Source of the DNA: JANTGF01 sp033791445
GTDB taxonomy: Bacteria > Bacteroidota > Bacteroidia > Bacteroidales > VadinHA17
Direction: 5' to 3'
Assembly: GCA_033791445.1 (NCBI GenBank)
Contig: JASJGS010000144.1
Location: forward strand, 1 to 11,864
Length of the DNA: 11,864 nucleotides
Notes under the pieces: model-generated
Databases searched by the model: none
What the model was told of the DNA's origin: nothing
Seen by the model: only the letters and a program-made list of their open reading frames with translations
Position numbers and translations under genes: made by a program
Shown here: one piece after another, positions 1 to 6,963 of the stretch
How the letters are laid out: every line of letters begins with the position of its first letter
Numbering within the stretch: the stretch's first letter is position 1

Positions 1-2006
1 GATGCATCATAGGCATAGATATGATCCTTTCCATATACAAGTTCATTAAAGGTGCTTGATGCCAGGTAATTGGGATTTGCTTTGCTGCGTTTGATACCAT
101 TAATGACGCTTGTTTTTGCCAGCGTAAATTCCTCTTCATCCCAACGGGGCTCCAGCAACATTTCCTGAACCAATGCCAGAGTTTTTTCATAATTTCTGGC
201 CAGGGTATTTACACTGATGGTTGTGGAAGAGCCTCTTGAATAAATTCTGATATTTGCTCCCAAAAGTTCGATCTCTTCCTCAAGTTCTTCAGGTGTTTTA
301 TTGGCTGTTCCCTCGTTCATCAACTGACCAACCATATTGGCCACACCAGGTTTTTTAATATCATCAAAGAGGCGACCTCCGGTCATTACTATATTGTACT
401 GTACTAAAGGAAGCTCCGTATAATTGATTCCATATACTTTCATGCCATTGGTGGTCTCATCCTTCCAGAGAGAGGGAATTGCAAGTTCCGGATCTGGTCC
501 AAGGGGTGGTACAATAGAACGATCAAGCTTAGTTTCGGTTCGCACAATTTCTTCTTCCTCAGCAACCTGGTCCTGATCGACTTCAGTGGCTTTTAATATA
601 TCTTCCTCTACAATTCCTGCATTTTCCGATCCCTCAGCAACTAATTCTACCTGTCCCTTAGGAACAAAGCTTGTTGCAACAAAAGGCCTATCCTTAACAT
701 ATTTCTCATACACCCTTTTTACATCTTCAATGGTCACAGCTTTGATATTTTCAATATCGTCGGTTATGAAGGAAGGACTGCCAGCATACTCATTATATCG
801 GGCCAATTGATAAGACTTGCCCAGCACACTGCTGATCCCGTTGTAGAAACCGGTTTCCAGACCGGCTTTAATTCTCTCAAGATACATTTCTGTAATTCCC
901 TCTTCTTCAAAGCGGGCAAAGGATTCAAAAATACCAGCCTCAACATCGGCCAGGCTGACTCCTGAATTTGCAGTTACAATTATGTTAAATGTTCCGGTCA
1001 ATTCAAGTGAGGAATTGTATGCATATGCACTGGAGGTTAATTTCTTTTCCTTTTCCAGGACTTTATACATAGGTGCTTTCTTCCCTGATGATAATATCTC
1101 ACTCAGGAAATCCAGGGCATAGGCATCAGGATTGAAGCTTTCCACGGTTGGCCACACCATTTGTAAACGGGCCGTACGGGCAAAGTTATCTTCATGGTAG
1201 AGTTTTTTAGTGGCATCAATCGACACTGGCATAGGATCCGGGTCAAATACCTCCCCACCTTTTGGAATCTCACCAAAATATTTTTCTATCAGTTCTTTAG
1301 CTGCGGCCGGATCAAAATCACCAACCAATGATATCGTAGCATTATTTGGAACATAAAACTTTCCATGGAACTCCTTCACATCTTCCACGGTTGCATTAAA
1401 CAGGTCATCCATTTCACCTATGACTGTCCAGCTGTATGGATGTCCTTCAGGATAAAGGGTTTTTCCAATCAATCCGCGGTTATGGCCGTAAGGCTGGTTA
1501 TCCACTGATTGACGCTTCTCATTCTGGACAACATTCTGCTGATTCACAAATGCAGATGGGGTTACTGTGTTGATCATATATCCCATTCTGTCAGATTCAA
1601 GCCAGAGAGCCAGCTCAAGTGCATTTTTAGGAACCACTTCAAAATACATAGTTCCATCATTGCTGGTACCTCCATTTAGCGTTCCTCCAGCACTCTGGAT
1701 CATCTTAAAGAATTGATCCTGTCCAACATTCTCAGATTGCTGAAACATCATGTGCTCAAATAGGTGGGCAAAACCTGTCCTTCCGAGAACCTCCCTGTTG
1801 GAACCTACATGGTACTGAATAGCAAGGGCCACAATGGGGTCTGATTTGTCGACTGAGAGAATTACATCCAGTCCATTATCAAGTTGATACTGTTCATAAT
1901 CGACAGATAGTTTCTGCTCCTTTTGAGGGCTAGTACAAGAAAAAACCAGGAAAAAGAAAAGGACTCCTGCAATCCCAAGGATTTTAGAAAATTTGGTTGA
2001 ATTCAT
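1..2006 (-). CDS. M16 family zinc peptidase lipoprotein (partial, 3' end outside window)
   Basis: My reading of the minus strand gives 668 codons from ATG at 2006 with no stop; the gene leaves the window on the left. Residues 1-24 are a lipoprotein signal peptide (hydrophobic stretch, then V-F-S-C with Cys24), so the mature protein should be a lipid-anchored envelope protein. The inverted zinc motif of pitrilysin-like peptidases is present as H81-L-F-E84-H85, and the third zinc ligand is probably E163 in V-V-Q-N-E-K-R. An M16 domain (about 38-190) and an M16_C domain (about 200-400) are followed by an acidic linker and a second M16 unit from about residue 500. Its equivalent of the HxxEH site (about 555-565) lacks the histidines, so the second unit is probably the inactive half of the clam shell. 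Double-unit members usually have around 900 residues, so about a quarter is missing. The family degrades peptides or processes secreted proteins; the substrate here is unknown. Confidence 0.93.
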   Translation of the reverse strand, partial: MNSTKFSKILGIAGVLFFFLVFSCTSPQKEQKLSVDYEQYQLDNGLDVILSVDKSDPIVALAIQYHVGSNREVLGRTGFAHLFEHMMFQQSENVGQDQFFKMIQSAGGTLNGGTSNDGTMYFEVVPKNALELALWLESDRMGYMINTVTPSAFVNQQNVVQNEKRQSVDNQPYGHNRGLIGKTLYPEGHPYSWTVIGEMDDLFNATVEDVKEFHGKFYVPNNATISLVGDFDPAAAKELIEKYFGEIPKGGEVFDPDPMPVSIDATKKLYHEDNFARTARLQMVWPTVESFNPDAYALDFLSEILSSGKKAPMYKVLEKEKKLTSSAYAYNSSLELTGTFNIIVTANSGVSLADVEAGIFESFARFEEEGITEMYLERIKAGLETGFYNGISSVLGKSYQLARYNEYAGSPSFITDDIENIKAVTIEDVKRVYEKYVKDRPFVATSFVPKGQVELVAEGSENAGIVEEDILKATEVDQDQVAEEEEIVRTETKLDRSIVPPLGPDPELAIPSLWKDETTNGMKVYGINYTELPLVQYNIVMTGGRLFDDIKKPGVANMVGQLMNEGTANKTPEELEEEIELLGANIRIYSRGSSTTISVNTLARNYEKTLALVQEMLLEPRWDEEEFTLAKTSVINGIKRSKANPNYLASSTFNELVYGKDHIYAYDA

Positions 2007-2083
2007 AGGTTTCGTTTGTTAATTGATTTAGAACTATTTGGGACTGTGAATTTAAGTAAAAAACATTACAATGAATACAAGTC

Positions 2084-2204
2084 TTATTTATTTTGATTGG
2101 CAAGAACTTTTTCTACTTCCTGGATATGCAGGTAATTATTATGACAAAACCAGCAGCAGAGCTTCCTATATTTATTTTAATCCAATGCCATACTCTTAAA
2201 GTTT
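2084..2204 (-). pseudogene. 3' remnant of a TolB-like/TPR gene
   Basis: On the minus strand this non-coding stretch still reads as the last 40 or so codons of the gene at 3266-5173. The final part gives Y-L-H-I-Q-E-V-E-K-V-L-A-N-Q-N-K-stop (stop at 2084-2086), against Y-L-Y-I-Q-E-V-E-K-A-F-A-N-Q-N-K-stop in the intact gene. Upstream, in a frame shifted by one base, 15 codons (2162-2204 plus) align without gaps to the intact K-L-E-E-S...W-E-A segment, but two GAA codons have become TAA and the Trp TGG has become TAG. Similarity may continue weakly to about 2220 and is then lost. The relic sits between the M16 gene and the terminator of the lipoprotein gene. It is a dead, truncated member of the TPR array. 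Confidence 0.85.
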
Positions 2205-2281
2205 AATTTACATTAAGCTCAGGTTTTTTAGTTCAAAATCTTCATTTGAGTTATTGTGACCTCAAGCACTGGGATTTGCAT

Positions 2282-2319
2282 AAAAAAGCCGTACCCTGAA
2301 TGACTATCAGAGTACGACT
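2282..2319 (-). terminator. Rho-independent terminator after the lipoprotein gene
   Basis: As minus-strand RNA, 2319-2307 and 2299-2287 form a 13-bp stem without mismatches (two G-U pairs) closed by a 7-base loop (2300-2306). The run of six A on the plus strand at 2282-2287 gives a U-tract directly at the foot of the stem. It begins 25 bases downstream of the lipoprotein stop codon, so it should end that transcript and separate it from the M16 gene. On the plus strand the two G-U pairs become A-C mismatches, so it is mainly a one-way signal. Confidence 0.85.
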
Positions 2320-2344
2320 CTTTTATAATATTATTCTATTCAGA

Positions 2345-3019
2345 TTATTGTGGCACAGGACACTCAGCTACTGTCAGGTTAAAAGAAAATTCAAACTTTG
2401 CTGGACAATCAATATTATTATATACAGGCATTACCGGTGCCGGATTTACTTGTTTTCCCATGAAGTGGGTTTTAGCATAGAAGTTTGTTCCATCGAAGTA
2501 ACCTTTGTAATTCAAAGTACCCTTATTAATTCCTGGACCATGAGCAATGCAACCAGTATGCTCTAGGAATTGACCCAATACATCATCACGTATTGTTCCT
2601 AGCTCCCACCATGTATCGGGCCATGAAAACATGACAACTCCACTGGGAGTAATTTTTACATCCCAACTAATTTCCCGAAATAGCATAAAGGAACCATCTG
2701 GTAAAGGCATTGATTCTTTCGTTTCAAGTAAATAATTCTGGCCATCAAGATGTGTAAGTTTTGCTTCAACCAAAAGGAACATTAAATCAGGATCAACTAT
2801 CACCCTTTTTTCTTTTACAGCATAAACATCGAAATTGGAGGTTCCTTCGAAACAAACTGGCCCGGCAAGCACATCTTTCTTTTTCAAATTAGCATCGGAG
2901 TTTTCATCCATTAGAGTAAGCGGACTATCTTCCTTACTACAACTAAATAGAAAGAAAATAACCAGGAAGAAGCTCAGGAATTTCGTACCTGGTAAATTTT
3001 TAATACATGAAGTTTTCAT
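2345..3019 (-). CDS. Unknown secreted lipoprotein, 224 aa
   Basis: A signal peptide with a hydrophobic core (about residues 14-25) ends in L-F-S-C27, a lipobox, and is followed by S-K-E-D. This resembles the lysine/acidic export signal that sends Bacteroidota lipoproteins to the cell surface, so a surface location is possible. The mature part has alternating short hydrophobic stretches that suggest a beta-rich fold. It also has Cys residues near C56, C157, C204 and C219 that could form disulfides, and an aromatic cluster W-P-D-T-W-W near 133. I do not recognise the family. The gene stands alone: its own terminator lies downstream, and the spacer to the TPR gene upstream is 246 bases with an inverted repeat. 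The ATG at 3019 gives a complete signal peptide, which supports this start. Confidence 0.85.
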   Translation of the reverse strand: MKTSCIKNLPGTKFLSFFLVIFFLFSCSKEDSPLTLMDENSDANLKKKDVLAGPVCFEGTSNFDVYAVKEKRVIVDPDLMFLLVEAKLTHLDGQNYLLETKESMPLPDGSFMLFREISWDVKITPSGVVMFSWPDTWWELGTIRDDVLGQFLEHTGCIAHGPGINKGTLNYKGYFDGTNFYAKTHFMGKQVNPAPVMPVYNNIDCPAKFEFSFNLTVAECPVPQ

Positions 3020-3143
3020 AATTGTGTATTTTTTGAAATGAATTTAGAAACTGAAAGAGATTACTTTTTTGGTTCGGTATAGATATTTGAGCAATAATCA
3101 ATTATATCTATGAATATACGGAAGTAATGTAAAAAGGAGCAAT

Positions 3144-3174
3144 AACATATGTTACAAATTCTGTAACATATGTT
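3144..3174. repeat. Perfect 13-bp inverted repeat with two nested palindromes
   Basis: AACATATGTTACA (3144-3156) and its exact reverse complement (3162-3174) flank a 5-base loop. Each arm contains the 10-bp palindrome AACATATGTT, so the site can also be read as two operator-like palindromes whose centres are 21 bp apart. It lies in the spacer between the 3' end of the TPR gene and the start of the lipoprotein gene, about 125 bases upstream of the latter. The stem is AT-rich and no U-tract abuts it, so a regulatory site fits better than a terminator. The motif GAGCAAT occurs at 3089-3095, 3137-3143 (touching the left arm) and 3183-3189. Confidence 0.8.
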
Positions 3175-3265
3175 TCAAAAAAGAGCAATTGTAGAAATAA
3201 TGAGTGTAGTGTGCCTGTTTTAATAAAAAATTGGGATGTTTGATTAGCGATTTGTGCTATCAGGC

Positions 3266-5173
3266 TTATTTATTCTGGTTGGCAAATGCTTTTTCTACTT
3301 CTTGGATGTATAAGTAATGATTAGAGTTAAAATAAGGTCTTGCTTCCCATGATTCTTTCAGAATATCAAGAGATTCTTCAAGCTTTCCTTGCTTATATAA
3401 TCCCCACCCTTTGGTATCTATAAATGAATAATTATCAGGTTTAATTTTAAGAGCCTGATCTATAAGGTCCATTCCTTCATCAACATTTTCCTCATTGTTT
3501 ATGAAAATAGATCCTAACCGCCATTTCATTTCTGGATTATAGAGATTCTTTGCAATTAATTCTCTGAAAATAACAATGGCTTTATCATACTGTTTAGCCA
3601 TCTGATAAATTATTCCAACACTATTCTTGATTTGGTCATCATCCCAACCATTTGTTTCCCTGATTGATCTGTATTTTGCAATATAATCATTGGCTTCTGT
3701 CATATCTCCAGTTGATAGAGCACAAATAGCCTGACGGAAAATTAGGTTCGGATGATCTGGCAATACACTTAATCCCATTTCATAAATTTCATTCTCCCTA
3801 TCATGATTTCCTAATTCATGGTATGCTTTTCCCGGATTTATATAAAAAAGATCCCACATATTGCCACCTCCCCACTGCTTACTTATTTCAAGAGACTTTT
3901 CAAAACATTGAGTCGCTTTTTCAAACTGATGTATATCATTGTAATTCGTACCTTGCAGATACCACATAATACGATTTTGTGGATTATCCTCTAAAAATAA
4001 CTCTACGTATTTAATACCTGCATGTGGGTCTTTATCAATGAAAGACATCATATGTTTTAACAACAGTTGGTTATCATATGACACATTTTCAAATTGTTCA
4101 TAAGCTTTTTGAAAGGAAAGCAATGCCTCATCATTCCTTCTAAGGTTATAATATGCACCCGTTAAAAAATAATGGGCAGCAAAGAAATCGGGATCTACCT
4201 CAATGGCTTTAATAAACAATTCAACAGAAGAAGAATAATCATTACAAAAAAACAAATTTATCCCTTTAATATAATACTTGTATGCTTCGGGTGATTCGGT
4301 AGTTGAGAATTTACTATAATCGTAATCAAGTTCTTTTTCAAGCACCTTTATTTCCAGATAACTCCTTACAAGTCTGGACAAAGAATCTGTAATAATAAAC
4401 AAGTCATCTTCGGTATTCCCGTCAATATGGTAGGTCTTATAAATTCCTCCTGTTTTAGAATCAACCAATTGGGCATTTATCCGAAAAATATCTCCTGACT
4501 CCTTAATACTACCCTGAATAAAGGTGTTTGCATCAAGTTTTCGTGAGATGTTACCGGCTACAATGGGTGTAATAGAAGTATAATTTGTATGTTTTGTACT
4601 CTGAAGAATATCGTTCATAGTTTGGTATTGACGAACGGATAATTCATCTGAATTGGAAAGGTTTGTAATTAACTCATTCTGTATGCCATTTTGCCATATA
4701 TCCCAGATTGTATCACCAGTCATGTTCTGAAAAGGCATCACCGCAACAGAAATCCTTCCATCAGCATCTCTGATCCCTTCAAACTTATCTTTCTTGAATA
4801 TTTTGGGATAGACCAGTATTCCAACAACTACAATTAAAACAACAATTATCACATCACTTGCTCTCTGTCTTCTTTTTGCAGGAGCTGAAAGTGGTTCATG
4901 CTCTTTTGCCACCTCGATGGATTCAGTCTTTTTTACACCTTCTGGAGTGATGTCAAATATCCAGGATAAAATAGCTGCAACTGGGAATCCTATTGCCAAT
5001 AGAATTATAACTAAGGTGACAGTCCAGGATGGTAACAGCAAAGCAGGAACAACAATATCTACTACCTCTAACAGGATGAAAGCCGAAGCAGCATACATGG
5101 CAACTACCCTAAATACCTTACGTCGTTTCAGTTCTTGCCAGAACTGTAATATTTTGTTTATGGGTTGTGGCAT
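3266..5173 (-). CDS. Membrane-anchored TolB-like/TPR protein (divergent subtype), 635 aa
   Basis: The N-terminus carries the typical F-W-Q-E-L-K-R-R-K-V-F-R-V entry motif. Two membrane helices (about 22-43 and 50-73) are joined by a short uncharged loop, then follow the conserved D-I-T-P-E-G-V-K-K, a basic stretch and a third helix (about 107-125). By the positive-inside rule everything after residue 126 should be periplasmic. Residues 140-270 form a TolB-like domain (COG5616 type) starting S-V-A-V-M-P-F-Q-N. Its next motif is W-Q-N-G-I-Q-N-E-L rather than the usual F-A-D-G-L-x-E-D-L. From about 290 to the end there are TPR-type helical repeats, a protein-binding scaffold. The tail E-V-E-K-A-F-A-N-Q-N-K is shared with the gene at 6964-8868. 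It is last in a three-gene run, 15 bases after the previous stop. No enzymatic or DNA-binding domain is visible; partners are unknown. Confidence 0.9.
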   Translation of the reverse strand: MPQPINKILQFWQELKRRKVFRVVAMYAASAFILLEVVDIVVPALLLPSWTVTLVIILLAIGFPVAAILSWIFDITPEGVKKTESIEVAKEHEPLSAPAKRRQRASDVIIVVLIVVVGILVYPKIFKKDKFEGIRDADGRISVAVMPFQNMTGDTIWDIWQNGIQNELITNLSNSDELSVRQYQTMNDILQSTKHTNYTSITPIVAGNISRKLDANTFIQGSIKESGDIFRINAQLVDSKTGGIYKTYHIDGNTEDDLFIITDSLSRLVRSYLEIKVLEKELDYDYSKFSTTESPEAYKYYIKGINLFFCNDYSSSVELFIKAIEVDPDFFAAHYFLTGAYYNLRRNDEALLSFQKAYEQFENVSYDNQLLLKHMMSFIDKDPHAGIKYVELFLEDNPQNRIMWYLQGTNYNDIHQFEKATQCFEKSLEISKQWGGGNMWDLFYINPGKAYHELGNHDRENEIYEMGLSVLPDHPNLIFRQAICALSTGDMTEANDYIAKYRSIRETNGWDDDQIKNSVGIIYQMAKQYDKAIVIFRELIAKNLYNPEMKWRLGSIFINNEENVDEGMDLIDQALKIKPDNYSFIDTKGWGLYKQGKLEESLDILKESWEARPYFNSNHYLYIQEVEKAFANQNK

Positions 5174-5188
5174 AATTAAAATACCTGA

Positions 5189-6958
5189 TTATTCTTCTAA
5201 TCCCATTTTATTCAATATAGCAAGGTATCTCGGGTCATTACGCAGATTTCTAAAATGAATATTAAAACTCATGTGTGGGCTTATTTCATTTAACATAGAA
5301 GCTTTCTCAAGCCACTCTAAAGCTTTCTCATCTTCTCCAATCAAACCATAAGTATCTGCAAGAAGATAGAGTCTATACCCTTTTTCAGCTTCCTTTATAA
5401 CAATATTAATTTTCCAATCTAGTAGAGCTTTAAGACCGGATACTTTATAAATATTCTCCGCTGTTTCAAGTTTATAAATTGAGTCTCCTTCAAATTCCTT
5501 CAACAATGCTTCATAGGCTTTTTCCTTATCACCCAATTGCCAGTAAACATCGAAATATATCGGGGGGAGCCACGGATGGTTTTCATATAGTTCGTTGCAT
5601 TTTTGGAGTTCCGCCAGGGCTTCCATGAAACGACCATCATTGTAATACATTTCGGCTCCATTTACATATCTGATTACAAAAGAAAGCGGGTCAAGTTCAA
5701 GCGCTTTGTCGATGTGCATACGTGCTTCTTTATGATTACCAGTAATATGAAAATGCTGGGAATAATAATGATGAGCTGTAGCATAATTCGGGTTTATTTC
5801 CAGTGCCCGTTTAAAGGCATTTTCTGCATTTTCCCAATCATAATCCACATAGTCGTAGATTGATCCCAATACCGTGTAAGCTTCTGCGAGATTCTCGTCC
5901 AGTTCCAGTGCTTTAAATGCCAGTTCTACTGCTTTATCTCTTCCTACCTGTCTATCTATCCAACCCTGAAGTGCCATTAGATTATAAGTGTCAGCCAAAC
6001 CTGCATAGGCTAATCCATAATCGGGATCTTCCTTAATTGCTTTTTCAAAATATTCAATACTTGTATTATAACCATCCCCAGTGCGTTTGTTCCAATAAAA
6101 CCGACCCATTTGATATAGTTCAAATGCCTTCACATTTTTGGTTTTATTTTCCAGAATATGTGTCTTTTGTTCCGAGGTAAGGATCGTATTGAGTTCAGTG
6201 GCTATTTGCATGGCAATCTCGCTCTGTGTTTTAAAAACATCAACTATTTCCCGATCGTAATTTTTCGCCCAGATGTGATCATCGTTAATGGCATCAATAA
6301 GCTGAACAGTGATCCTGGCTTTGGTCCCATATCTTTGCACACTTCCCTCAACTATAAATGAAACATTTAGTACTTCTGCGATCTCATGGATACTTTTCAC
6401 CCCCCTTTCACGGAACATATCAGAAGAAGTACGTGAAGTCACCTTCAACTCCTCAATCACCGAAATACGATTTAACAAGTCTTCTACCAAACCATCAACA
6501 AAATGTTCATTTCCCTTTTCTTCACTCAAATTATTAAATGGTAATACAGCAATTGATTTCTCCAGTCCGGATATGTCGGAACCTTTTTTGTTGTCTGCAA
6601 AGTAAAATATTATAAAAGCAACAATAATTATCACACTTATATAGGTAGCTATTTTCCAGCCTGTTGAGGCAGCTTGTTTACTGTCAGACTTCAAGTCTAC
6701 GAAAGGACTGGTTTTTTCAATCCCTTTGGGTGTGACATCATATACCCAGGATAGAATTACCGAGAGTATGAAACCAATAACCAGCAATACAATTACCATT
6801 TGCAAGGTCCATTCGGGAAGCCTTAATGGTTCTACTATAATAGAAATCAACTCAAGTATAACAAAAGCTGCAGCTGCATACAATGTAATAACACGAATAA
6901 CCCTCCTACGCTTTAACTCCTCCCAGAACTGAAATGGGTTGTCTGATTTTTCAGGCAT
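5189..6958 (-). CDS. Membrane-anchored TolB-like/TPR protein (canonical subtype), 589 aa
   Basis: The membrane topology is the same as in its neighbours: F-W-E-E-L-K-R-R-R-V-I-R-V, helices at about 22-42, 51-72 and 103-121. The TolB-like domain (about 134-262) is the canonical one: S-I-A-V-L-P-F-N-N-L-S, then H-F-V-D-G-L-V-E-D-L-L, then F-I-V-E-G-S-V-Q-R and I-T-V-Q-L-I-D. In many bacteria this module links adenylate cyclase or LuxR-type domains to TPR repeats; here neither is present. From about 276 to the end there are TPR repeats with clear A-x-x-x-F-x-K-A-L-E-x-x-P signatures. The tail L-R-N-D-P-R-Y-L-A-I-L-N-K-M-G-L is the usual ending of this family and differs from that of the two flanking genes. 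It starts 5 bases after the stop of the gene at 6964-8868 (junction TAA-ACCTG-ATG), so the two are surely co-transcribed and perhaps translationally coupled. Its function is probably scaffolding or sensing in the periplasm, by inference. Confidence 0.92.
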   Translation of the reverse strand: MPEKSDNPFQFWEELKRRRVIRVITLYAAAAFVILELISIIVEPLRLPEWTLQMVIVLLVIGFILSVILSWVYDVTPKGIEKTSPFVDLKSDSKQAASTGWKIATYISVIIIVAFIIFYFADNKKGSDISGLEKSIAVLPFNNLSEEKGNEHFVDGLVEDLLNRISVIEELKVTSRTSSDMFRERGVKSIHEIAEVLNVSFIVEGSVQRYGTKARITVQLIDAINDDHIWAKNYDREIVDVFKTQSEIAMQIATELNTILTSEQKTHILENKTKNVKAFELYQMGRFYWNKRTGDGYNTSIEYFEKAIKEDPDYGLAYAGLADTYNLMALQGWIDRQVGRDKAVELAFKALELDENLAEAYTVLGSIYDYVDYDWENAENAFKRALEINPNYATAHHYYSQHFHITGNHKEARMHIDKALELDPLSFVIRYVNGAEMYYNDGRFMEALAELQKCNELYENHPWLPPIYFDVYWQLGDKEKAYEALLKEFEGDSIYKLETAENIYKVSGLKALLDWKINIVIKEAEKGYRLYLLADTYGLIGEDEKALEWLEKASMLNEISPHMSFNIHFRNLRNDPRYLAILNKMGLEE

Positions 6959-6963
6959 CAGGT

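Noticed and set aside
586..946. Short open frames inside the M16 gene on both strands
   Set aside because: They overlap the M16 reading frame, which has a full domain signature; their translations have no recognisable features.
2200..2230. AGTTTAA-TTTACA-TTAAGCT hairpin followed by T-rich DNA on the plus strand
   Set aside because: The stem is short and AT-rich, no plus-strand gene precedes it, and it overlaps the fading end of the TPR relic.
3089..3189. Three GAGCAAT copies around the inverted repeat as a CRISPR-like array or target-site duplication of a small mobile element
   Set aside because: The copies are 7 bp and unevenly spaced, there is no terminal repeat structure next to them and no transposase; chance in AT-rich DNA is possible.
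3213..3265. GCCTG...CAGGC pair after the stop of the gene at 3266-5173, as a terminator
   Set aside because: Only five pairs around a loop of more than 40 bases and no U-tract after it; I cannot support a terminator for the TPR operon.
5189..6958. Adenylate/guanylate cyclase
   Set aside because: The TolB-like/TPR part is typical of proteins that carry a cyclase domain, but the N-terminus here holds only membrane helices; no cyclase motif is present in any of the three genes.
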